Shown here piece after piece: positions 1-10,200 of a stretch of DNA of 25,902 bases. Within the stretch, counting starts at the first letter, position 1, and the number at the start of each line of letters is the position of its first letter. The notes below the pieces were generated by a model that did not search any database, was not told the DNA's origin, and saw nothing but the letters and a program-made list of their open reading frames with translations. The position numbers were made by a program, and so were the translations under genes. This stretch comes from CBDULQ01 sp965368115 (lineage in GTDB: Bacteria; Pseudomonadota; Gammaproteobacteria; SZUA-229), in NCBI GenBank assembly GCA_965368115.1, contig CBDULQ010000016.1, forward strand, positions 1 to 25,902. Reading direction: 5' to 3'.

Positions 1-21
1 CTGTTTAAGGGATGAAACGTC

Positions 22-2421
22 ATGTCTGTCCATAATTCTTCAAAATTTTTTCTCGCTCATATTTTATATTTATTTTTGTTTGCTGCTCTTATTCTTGCCA
101 TTTCGTCCTGTGGTGGCGGAGGCGGCGGAGCGCCCACTGCTGATAATGACGGGACCAATCAGCCAATTGAAGACACTGCGTCAGGATTCACCCCAATCAA
201 TCAGGGATTTAACGACCAGGTTATTAGTATACAGATCGCAAACGATGGTTCTGGCGATATTTATGTAGGCGGATCTTTTACGACATACAACAACAGCTCG
301 GCGTCAAGACTTATACGATTCAACCAGGACGGTACTGTTGATGCAGAATTCCAGACAGGATCCGGATTCAATGATCATGTTATGTCCGTAGCCGTACCGG
401 CAGATAATTCCGGTGACGTGTACGTAGCTGGCACATTTTCCGAATACAATGGCAGCAGATTTCCCCCACTTATTCGATTGAACAGAGATGGATCAATCGA
501 TAATACATTTTCTCCGGAAGTCAGCGGCCACTTGATCACCATGAGCGCCGATGGTTCTGACGATATTTATGTAGCACGAACTGATGTACTCTGGAGACTC
601 AACAATGATGGAACTCTTGATACGGCATTCGACATCGGAACAGGTTTTGAGAGTGCTTCGATCCATGGCCCTATCATCAATTCTATTGCACCTGCATTAG
701 ACGGCACGGGCGATATCCTTATTGGCGGCTTTTTCGATACCTATAACGGAACTTCAGCTAATAACTTTGTACGCTTAAACAGCGATGGCTCCATTGACTC
801 GAGCTTTATCACAGGATCTGGTCTGAACTACGAAGTTTACTATATCAAACCAGCAAACGACGGCAGTGGCGATATCTATGTAAGCGGTGGATTCGACGAA
901 TATAATGGCTCACCGAGCTCATATATCATTCGCCTGAACAGTGACGGATCTCGAGACACCCAGTTTACAGTCTCATCGGAAATCTCCGGCCGCTTCATGT
1001 CGATAGCGCTGATCGATGGAGGTACCGAAGGCCTTTATGTGGGCGGCCGAAACCTTTATGTCGGCTCCGGGCAACGCACGTCACTTGTTCGATTGAACAA
1101 TGACGGAACACTAAACAATGGGTTTCGCTCGTCCGATTCGGATTTCAATAATGATGTGCACACAATCCTCACACTCGGCGACGGTTCGGGACAGATCTAT
1201 GTGGGCGGCGTATTCACACTATATAAAAATTCCGGATCACCATCACTGATCAAACTATCAGGAACTGGAGAAATCGCTTATAAATTCTCCGAGAATTTCG
1301 GATTTGACTACGACGTCGAGTTCATTTTACCTTCACCGGACGCATCTGGCTCGATTTACGTTTCAGGTGGATTTGGCACATACAATAACACTTTAACCAA
1401 GTCAGTCGTCCGGCTAGATACTGGGGGCATTATTGAAAGCGACCACTTAACCGGAATGGAAAGCTTTTCTAAGATATATGCCTCCAGCGGTACGGTAGAT
1501 GGGTCTGAAGATTTTTACATCGCGGGCAATCTGCTTATCTACGATGCAAATTTCGTTACAACAAGTCTAGCGCGATTGAATCAGAACGGCTCAATCGAGC
1601 TTGGTTTTTCAATAGAACAGGGATTCAATGGTAATGTACTGGCAATGGCTACAGATTCCAATGGAGGCATGTATGTCGGAGGCTGGTACAGCAACTATGG
1701 AGGAGTCGTCGCAGGTAATATCACCCGTTTAAACTCCGACGGAACGATTGATAACGACTTCTCCACTGGCACCGGGTTTGATAGAGAAGTACGAACCATC
1801 GCCATTTCAGAAACCGGTAATGCTGTATATGTAGGCGGGGTTTTCGAGACATACAACGGCACGCCCCGAAACGGCCTGATCCGACTGAATACCGACGGGT
1901 CAGTCGATCCCTCGTTCGATACAGATTCGATATTCGACTCTCGAACTGTAATAAGCCATATCATGCCTTTAAACGACGGATCAGGCCGAATTTATGTCAC
2001 TGGCAACTTCTACCTCAATCTTCCTTATGTGTTCCAAGGCATCATCCGTTTAAACGCTAATGGCTCTATCGATACCAGCTTTGATCCAGGCACTGGAACA
2101 GACCGGATATCTGGCATCTTTTTGTCCGGTCGTGAAGTGAATGCTATCGCCTTGACACAGGACGGCTCAGGTGATGTTTATATCGGAGGTAATTTTAATA
2201 TGTACAATGAATCGCCCGCTAACCGCATTGTACGATTAAATAGTGACGGCTCCATCGATACACAGTTCGACTTCGGCACAGGCTTCAATGGTATTGTTAA
2301 TAGTATTGCTTTAGCAAATGATGGTTCCCAAACGATTTATGCTGGTGGCAGTTTTAGCTCATATAAAAACACTACCGTGTATCGTATCGTCGCTTTAGAT
2401 CACTCTGGAAATATCAAATAA
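22..2421 (+). CDS. Delta-60 repeat lipoprotein (probable beta-propeller or solenoid surface protein)
   Basis: A 799-residue predicted lipoprotein of unknown function. Residues 1-30 are a signal sequence with a hydrophobic core and a lipobox ending ISSC. The lipidated Cys30 is followed by a Gly run. From about residue 66 to the C-terminus I count 14 tandem units of about 50-55 residues with the pattern DGSGDIYVGGxF-x-YN...RLNxDGSIDxxF, which is the delta-60 (WD40-like) repeat family. Unit 3 (around residues 180-215) is shortened, and the last unit stops just after its ALDHSGNIK segment, so the mature protein is essentially all repeat. The ATG at 22 follows an AAGGG Shine-Dalgarno about ten bases upstream. 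The gene is clearly AT-richer than the housekeeping genes of the window. Family proteins are often exported, but their ligands are unknown. The next gene shares its leader and N-terminal design, so a joint surface role is inferred. Confidence 0.85.
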   Translation: MSVHNSSKFFLAHILYLFLFAALILAISSCGGGGGGAPTADNDGTNQPIEDTASGFTPINQGFNDQVISIQIANDGSGDIYVGGSFTTYNNSSASRLIRFNQDGTVDAEFQTGSGFNDHVMSVAVPADNSGDVYVAGTFSEYNGSRFPPLIRLNRDGSIDNTFSPEVSGHLITMSADGSDDIYVARTDVLWRLNNDGTLDTAFDIGTGFESASIHGPIINSIAPALDGTGDILIGGFFDTYNGTSANNFVRLNSDGSIDSSFITGSGLNYEVYYIKPANDGSGDIYVSGGFDEYNGSPSSYIIRLNSDGSRDTQFTVSSEISGRFMSIALIDGGTEGLYVGGRNLYVGSGQRTSLVRLNNDGTLNNGFRSSDSDFNNDVHTILTLGDGSGQIYVGGVFTLYKNSGSPSLIKLSGTGEIAYKFSENFGFDYDVEFILPSPDASGSIYVSGGFGTYNNTLTKSVVRLDTGGIIESDHLTGMESFSKIYASSGTVDGSEDFYIAGNLLIYDANFVTTSLARLNQNGSIELGFSIEQGFNGNVLAMATDSNGGMYVGGWYSNYGGVVAGNITRLNSDGTIDNDFSTGTGFDREVRTIAISETGNAVYVGGVFETYNGTPRNGLIRLNTDGSVDPSFDTDSIFDSRTVISHIMPLNDGSGRIYVTGNFYLNLPYVFQGIIRLNANGSIDTSFDPGTGTDRISGIFLSGREVNAIALTQDGSGDVYIGGNFNMYNESPANRIVRLNSDGSIDTQFDFGTGFNGIVNSIALANDGSQTIYAGGSFSSYKNTTVYRIVALDHSGNIK

Positions 2422-2954
2422 CGACAAGTGTAAAAAAATATAACTTTCTAGCTAACTGGAAATGTTGCGAGAGAAATGAATGACAATTTGTGGCTCACCA
2501 GCAGGAAGCTTTGAGCCCAAACACCATACAAAATGGCCTGGGATAATTCAATTTCATACTCGACAGATCAACAGTATCAACCTGGACTGCTCGTTAAGAC
2601 TGGAACCCTATCGAGCTGCGATTTACCGAATCAGGCCAATTTCCACCTGATCAGATATTGTTCCTTAATTAAGAAATCAGGTCGCAATGCCAAATATAGC
2701 TGGAGACATTAACCTTAGGTATTTTTCCTGGATCAGTTCCCTTGTGATTAACCCCGGCCAATACCCAGAATAATTAAACAGGAGGCAAGCAACTTCCAAT
2801 GTAAAATCCATTTCATTTGACTTTCGTTTATTGGATATTTCATTTGTGCTCCAGACCCATTCGTTGCAATTTTTGCCCCTACAGTCCGGATCGACATACC
2901 CTAATATGCCCCCTTCCGGTATACTGCCAGCCGACTTCAATATGATTTAAGTAT
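2422..2954. other. AT-rich gap between the two lipoprotein genes, no convincing gene
   Basis: About 530 bases without a gene I can support. An 87-codon open frame on the minus strand (2677-2940) begins with TTG, has no ribosome binding site and resembles nothing I know. A 7-base inverted repeat (ACCTGAT at 2645-2651 and ATCAGGT at 2676-2682, loop 24 bases) surrounds the palindrome TTAATTAA. It lacks a T run and is not a typical terminator. Weak -10-like hexamers lie at 2902-2907 (TAATAT) and 2920-2925 (TATACT), without good -35 partners, and one of them may serve the downstream lipoprotein gene. The length suggests that the two lipoprotein genes are transcribed separately. Confidence 0.5.
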
Positions 2955-2975
2955 TTGTTTAAGGGACGAAACCTC

Positions 2976-4097
2976 ATGTCGCTCCAGATCTCGCCAATTT
3001 TCAACCGTTCTCTACTTTACCGACTGTTATTTTCATTCGTTATTCTATTCGGACTGGCCGCCTGTGGTGGCGGAGGCGGGGGCGGCGGCAGTTCATCACT
3101 GACCCTGAGCGTGACGCCAGCCAGCATTACCGAAAGTGACAGCGGTTCCGCAAATCTGAGTTTCACGGTCACATTGAGCGCAGCATCGGGTAGCAATGTC
3201 ACCCTGGCTTACACCACCGCGGATGATTCAGCAGTGATGGGTGAAGATTACACTTTCACCAGCGGTACACTGACCATTCCGGCCAACAGCACCAGCGCTT
3301 CGATTGATGTGCCCGTTCTGGGCGACACGGATGTGGAACTGGATGAGACCTTCAACCTGACCATCAGTAGTGCGCAGGGCGCTTCCATTGCTAACGGTAG
3401 CATGACTGTCGCGGGGACGATCATGACTGACGATACCCTGGCCGGGTATTACGACAACGGCACCATTTCAGTGAATGGCACAGGAGGCAGCCTGACCGGC
3501 GTACAGGCGATCGTTGATACGGATGTTCTCGCCATAGCCGATTTAACAAACAGTCTGGGTTATATTTTACCGGTCAGCAATCTGGATAACAGTGGCTTTA
3601 GCGGTACAGCCCGTGTGTATCAAAACGGGAACTTCGTGCGTACCACAGCCGTAACAGGAACCTTCTCTGTGGGCTCTAACATCGACCTGATCCTCACCGG
3701 TAGTGGCGATTACACCACAGGTACTATCTCGATAACCTATAACAGTACAATAAATACCCGTACCCCTCCAGTTTTGAGTGCTGGGGTATTCTGGGAAAAC
3801 AATGCTGCTAGCATTGGTGTCAATGCTGACGATACTGTTAATTTATTCCTCAGTCTTAACAATGTACCCTCTACCGCATTGAGAGCATGTCGTGCAGACA
3901 ATATATCGTTAGAGAACATCGATACAGAGCAACCGGGCCGAGCACGCAAATTCTCCGCTACGACATACAATTGTTCTCCACAAGAGGTCACAGGCTTTTT
4001 TACCTGGTTTGACGACGCAGGAACCGATGACGCCATGCTGTTCATTTTATTCAACGATGATGGCGTTCACTCTGCTCAGTTAAGTGAGAACCCTTGA
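2976..4097 (+). CDS. Calx-beta domain lipoprotein
   Basis: A 373-residue predicted lipoprotein. The signal sequence ends in FGLAAC followed by eight glycines, a typical lipobox with a Gly tether. Residues about 42-155 form one Calx-beta domain: ITESDSGSANLSFTVTLS, TTADDSAVMGEDYTFTSGTL, and the DTDVELDETFNLTIS signature with acidic residues that bind calcium in family members. The remaining 220 residues are Thr/Ser/Asn-rich beta-type sequence that I do not recognise. They contain two cysteines near the C-terminus, which could form a disulfide. I chose ATG 2976 rather than the in-frame TTG at 2955 because the AAGGG Shine-Dalgarno and the surrounding leader align base for base with those of the lipoprotein gene at 22. 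The gene lies 114 bases upstream of tpsA on the same strand. A surface or periplasm-facing adhesion role is inferred, not shown. Confidence 0.82.
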   Translation: MSLQISPIFNRSLLYRLLFSFVILFGLAACGGGGGGGGSSSLTLSVTPASITESDSGSANLSFTVTLSAASGSNVTLAYTTADDSAVMGEDYTFTSGTLTIPANSTSASIDVPVLGDTDVELDETFNLTISSAQGASIANGSMTVAGTIMTDDTLAGYYDNGTISVNGTGGSLTGVQAIVDTDVLAIADLTNSLGYILPVSNLDNSGFSGTARVYQNGNFVRTTAVTGTFSVGSNIDLILTGSGDYTTGTISITYNSTINTRTPPVLSAGVFWENNAASIGVNADDTVNLFLSLNNVPSTALRACRADNISLENIDTEQPGRARKFSATTYNCSPQEVTGFFTWFDDAGTDDAMLFILFNDDGVHSAQLSENP

Positions 4098-4211
4098 GGT
4101 CGTTTTTTAGGGCACTTTAAACAACCTGGATGGTTCCGATGATTGAATCGAATAAGCAGGTAATCGTTTAACTCACTACTCGACACAATCGTTAGATGTA
4201 AGGATGCACAG

Positions 4212-7200
4212 ATGATCCACGGTTCAGGGAACATCACCTCCAACAGATCTGCAGTCGCACATTCCGGTTCAGGCTGTAACCATCGAATTAGGTTCCGACC
4301 TGATAGATTGATCATAGTAATCCGCTATGTGCTCGCCAGCACCGCAGCACTCTATGGTTCACCATCTTTGGCCGGACCCACGCTTGCACCGGGATCAGCT
4401 TTAAACGGTGGCTACATCGAGTCCTCAGGACTCAACACCACGGTTCACCAGTCCGCTGATGCCATGGTGATCAACTGGGCCAGTTACAACCTCAACCGCG
4501 ATGAACGCATCCAGTACATCCAGCCCAGCGCCAATGCCATTTCACTCAACCAGATCCTGGATCACAGCGCCTCACAAATCAACGGCCGTATCGATGCCAA
4601 CGGCCGGGTGATCCTGGTCAACCCCAACGGTATCTTTTTCGGCGAAAACGCGCAGATCAATGTCGGTGGGCTGATCGCGTCCGGTCTCAAGATTTCCACG
4701 ACAGATTTTCTCAACGGTGACTACCTGTTTCAGGAACAGGCGAATGGCGAGGGGTTTGTTATCAATCGCGGACTGATCACTGCTTCGACCGGCGGTGAGG
4801 TTATCCTGCTGGGACGCCAGGTGAGCAACCAGGGCCTGATCAGCGCACAACTGGGCAATGTCATACTGGCCTCGGGCAAGCAGGCAACCCTGACGTTCGA
4901 TCGCGACGGCCTGATCGGTTTCCGTGTCGACGAATCGATATTGCAGGATGAACTCGGCCTCGACCCGGCGGTGTTGAACCAGGGCGAGATCGACGCCCAG
5001 GGCGGACGCGTTTTACTGACCGCCAGCGCCAGTCGCGACCTGTTTTCGGCCGCCGTCAACAGCGGTGAGCTGAATCAGCCTGTGAGCGTATTGATGAACG
5101 ACGACGGCAGCTTCAGCCTGACCCGGGGCGCGGATGTCGTTAACAGTGGCACGATCGATGTTTCGACGTCATCGGCTGAAGGTGCTTCGGGTAACGGCGG
5201 CACGGCGATTCTGGTTGGGGAAACAGTCACTCATACCGGCAACATCTCCGCAGACGGCGACAATGGCCATGCCGGTTTTATCGAGCTGCATGCGCGCGAC
5301 ACTGTAGAACTTCGTGACCAGGCCGTCCTCAGCGCTCGGGGTGACCATGGCGGATACATCCGGGCTCTGGGCAATAAGGTCGGCCTGCTCGAACAAAGTT
5401 TAATCGATGCTTCAGGTCTGCAGGGCGGCGGTGAAGTGCTGATCGGTGGCGATCGCCAGGGCCAGAATCCCGGCATCCCCAATGCGGACTTCGTTTATCT
5501 TGGACCGGACAGCCGAGTGCTGGCCGATGCCCTGCAGAGCGGGGATGGCGGTCGCATCATCGCCTTCGCCGATAATACCGCCCGCATCTACGGCCAGCTT
5601 TATGCGCGTGGCGGCACCGCGGCGGGTAATGGCGGCTTTATCGAAACCTCCGGCAAATCAGGCTTTGAAATCTTGTTTGCACCGGATGTATCTGCAACCA
5701 ACGGTCAGGGCGGGACCTGGCTCATTGATCCTTATAACATCAGTATAGAAACCACTGGACAAACCAATATCACCACTACGGGTAGCACTCGCTATACCGC
5801 GAATGCCAATGATGCCGTGGTTGGTATCGACACCCTGCTTGCCGCGTTGAGTGGCGGCAATGTCATCATCGACACCGATGACAATAACAACGGTAGTCAG
5901 GCAGGCAACATCACTTTCAATGCATCGATGGACTTTGATGGCGTCGGCACAGGTCGTACGCTCACACTGAATGCCTGGAATGACATCCATTTCACTGACA
6001 ATGTCGCCATTACCGACTCGGTAAATGATACCGACAGCCTGAATCTGGAGCTTAACGCAAACCGGGGTGGCGGCGGCAATATCAGTTTTGGCCTAAATAC
6101 CACGATTGAAACCGGAAACGGTAATTTTACGGCTTCTGCAAATGACTTTAATAGCGGCAATACTTCGATTGATGTCGGTTCGGGAACAATTAATCTGGAT
6201 GGTGTAAACGGGAGTATCCACCTTGGTAACCTGACGGCATCAAGCGTTGGTCAGTCGGATTTGACCGCCCGTAACGGAAGCAGCATATCGCAGCAAACCG
6301 GTACTAACATAACGATTGCCCGCGATACTATTTTAGGTGGCTCATCAACTTCGACAATCACGCTTGATGAATCTGCCAACTCATTTGGTCAAAGCCTACA
6401 GTTAAACGCAACCGATGCGACAGTCACCGGATCTGGAAGCATTTCGGTTGGCAACTCTAGTATTACAAATAATTTGACTCTGTCTTCTAGCAACGGAGGT
6501 GATTTATTACAATCAACTGGCCTCACCGTCGGCAACCAGGCCACCTTCAGCACCACCGGCAACATCACCTTCTCCGGCGACAACAACTTCAACATCGTCA
6601 GCATCCCGTCAGGAAACAATGTCACCATAAACGATAACAGCGGCGACCTGGCCCTCAGTGCCAACAACGGTGCCGGTGGCGGTGGCATCACCGGCAATCT
6701 GGTTGCCAGCGCCAATGTGGGATCCATTACGAATGCCGGGGAAATTAATGTGGCCGGCACCACTTCCCTCGCCGCGCTCGATAATCGGGACATTATTCTC
6801 GACAACGTCAACAACACGCTAACCGGACTGGTTACCCTGTCGGTCAACAGCGGTGGCGGCAGCCCGAATCTGAACCAGGTCACGATCAACAACACAGCAG
6901 CGCTGAATATCGCCAGTTTCACCAGCGATAACACGGTTACCCTGACCGGCGACACCATCAACCTGGCCGGCGTGACGACGACAGGCGACCTTAACCTGTC
7001 CGCCACTTCCAGCACTCAGGTCGGTGACGTCATCACCCAGACCGGGGCCCTGGACATTTTCGGCACCACCACACTCCAGGTCGCAGACAACACAACACAG
7101 AATATCGTGCTGGACAACACCGGCAACGATTTCGTAACGCTCAATATTCTCGCGGCACAGAATGCCTCGTTGTACGACACAGATAGCATCCAGCTCAATA

Positions 7201-10200
7201 ACGTCAATGTGCAAAACAATCTGACTGTTACGACACGCGGCCAGATCAATGACCTGAACGGCAGCTCCAGTGTTACGGTGGGTGGTACTGCCAACCTGAC
7301 CGCAATTTTCAATACGACCCGCCAGGATATCAACCTTGACTCCGATCTACACGACTTCAACATCGTTAATCTGATCCAGGCCGGCAACGTCACCATCCAC
7401 GACGCCAACAGCATTAGCCTGCAAAGCGCCAATGCCATTACCAGCCTGGATATCAGGGCGCTGGGTACATCCGCCGGCGGCAGCACCATTAGTAACTCGG
7501 CACCGCTCCTGGTGGATTTTTCGGCTGATTTTTATGTTCAGGACGGTCAGTCGATCGACCTGAGCGCAGCCAACAGTTTTTCCAGTACACCCTTCTTTTA
7601 TGCAATTACCGGCCAGATCAACAATGTCGCACTGACTAACCTTGGCAATATTACAACTCAGGATGATTTCAGCCTGAGTGGCGATTTAACGCTCGCCGCA
7701 CCTAACATCAACTTACAGAACGCCCAGGTCGGCGGCGACCTGACGCTGACCGGTAATGTCTCACAGGAAAACGCAAACAATGATTTCATGGTGGTCGACG
7801 GCTTGACCACACTGAATGGTGCATCGATTACGCTCGATCACTCGAACAACGACTTTCGCGGCAATGTCGTCGTCAACAACGCCAGTGCCGTCGTCAACCT
7901 TGTTGACTTTGCCGGAGGCATCCAACTGGGTGACGCTTCTGCACAGTTCATCGCTGATCAGCTAACCATTAACTCCAGCGGCGGCAACAACACTCAGGCC
8001 AATGATGTCATCGTGAACACCATGGCACTGGACGCCGGGACGAATGACATTCTGTTGAACAGCGCGACGGGCAACGATATTTCATCGATCAGCATCGGTT
8101 CTGCAAACAATGCCAGTATCAGTAACAGTGTCGCCACCAATATTCAGTCCGCTGTCATCGGTAATAACCTCACCATCGACAGCGGCGGAATTACCACTCT
8201 TGGCGCAACCGGTTCCGTCGTGAATATCAACAACGCTTTGACGGTAACCTCTGTTGGCGCCATCAACCAGGCCGCCAACTCCACCTTGCAGGTCGGTGGC
8301 CTGGCCAGCTTGACGGCCAGAAACGGAACAGGCACCGACCAGAACATTGCCCTGAACAATGCCGGCAATGAGTTCAACCAGGTCAATATCATTAACGCCG
8401 CCAACGTGTCACTGCGCGATACGACGGGCAGTATCGATATCCAGGGTAACATCAGCGGATTTCTTAATTTACAGGCTGACGGCAGCAATGCCGCGGGTTA
8501 TGTCATCACCAACTCGGGCGAACTGAACGTAACCAGCAATGCCGCCTTTACCGTTAGCGACGGCGAGTCGATCAACCTGGGCAACGCGGCCAACACATTC
8601 ACTCTGGACCCCATGTTTACCGCGTCTTCAGGCAGCATCAACAACCTGATCATCAGCGACGATAGTGCGCTGACGCTGCAGGGCAATCTGAGCATCAGCG
8701 GCGATCTTCAGGTCAGCGCCAGCGACATCACCTTTAACGACCTCACCCTGAATAGCGGCAGCCTCACCGCAAGCGCCAGCAACGGTATCGGACAAAATAT
8801 CGGTACCACGCTGACTGTTAACGGCCTGTCCGATCTTAGTGCCGGAGCAGGGGGCATATTTTTAACGGGTAATAACGACTTTCAGAGTAATGTTCAGCTC
8901 AATACCTCTTCCTTCGGTACCGTCGATATTCATGATACCAACGGTCTGATGCTGGGCGTATCCACGATCACCGGCGACCTGTATGCCAGTGCAAGCCAGA
9001 TCGACCAGGCCGACGATGGCGTCCAGGGAACCGGTGACGGCATCAGCGTCACCGGGCTGGCCAGTTTTATCGCCGACGACAACAGCTCGATCGGGCTCGG
9101 CAATATCGACAACCAGTTCAATCAGATTTCATTTGCGTCACTGAACAGTACCTTTCTTGATGACGTCATCATCAGCAACACAGGTGCCATCCAGCTGACC
9201 GGTGCACTGGTCAACAACAACCTGACGGTGACTTCTCTGAGCAACATCACATCCAGCTCCGGCATTCTGCAGGTTAATGGCCTGACTCAACTTAGCGGCA
9301 ACAATATTTCCTTGCTCTCGTCAGGCACCAACCTGAACGATGTCAATATTCTGGCCGGCAACATCGTACAGATCAACGATAGCAACAGCATCAACTTCAC
9401 CGGCACATCGACCATCAATGACAGCCTTACGGTAACCGCAACCGGAAACGTCAGCGACGATGCGGGCGCAACAATCGATGTTGCTAACACCGCCTCATTC
9501 ACTTCGACTCTGGGTCAGGTTGTTCTCGATTCCGGCAGCCACGATTTCAACGGTATATCAGTCATCAGCGCCGGCAATGCAACGATTTCAGATGCCAACT
9601 CGATCGATCTCCGCCAGCTGACTGTCGGCGGCGACCTGACGGTCGTAGCCGATGCTGACGACACCGGAACCGACAACGCCATCACTGATACCAGTGGAAA
9701 CATCAATGTCACCGGTAGCACTTATCTCAGCAGTTCCAGCACAGGCGACATTATTCTGAACCGCGCTTCCAGCAGCCACAACTTCGCCGGCGCCATCCAT
9801 GCCGCCACCCATAACAGCACCGAACTGGCCAGTGTGGCGATTCGCAACCAGCTGGACACCCAGCTCGGCAATATCATCACCACCGACCTGCAGGTCATTT
9901 CCACCGGTAACATCGCTGATGCCGGCGCCATTCAGGTATCGGGACTGGCGACCCTTTCATCCGGTACCGATATCGACCTGAGTACAACGCCAGCCGACAA
10001 CGCCATCAACAGCCTGGCGATCACTAACGCCAATGATGTCCTGGTCATCACCAACACTGCATTGACACTGGACACGCTCAATCTGCAGGGCCTGCTAGAC
10101 CTGCAAGCCGACAGCATCGCTACGTCACAGAATATCCAGCTCAATGGCAACATCACACTCAATGCGCTTATCGGTGACCTTGACATCAATAACAACCTGG

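Noticed and set aside
2677..2940. 87-codon open frame on the minus strand between the lipoprotein genes
   Set aside because: It starts with TTG, lacks a ribosome binding site, shows no recognisable motif, and sits in an AT-rich gap. It cannot be supported as a gene.
5337..5345. RGD tripeptide in TpsA (residues 376-378)
   Set aside because: A three-residue motif is expected by chance in a 2390-residue protein, and nothing suggests an animal host.
6580..9900. CRISPR-like or DNA tandem repeat array
   Set aside because: The periodicity is at protein level with diverged DNA and an intact reading frame. No short identical repeats with unique spacers exist.
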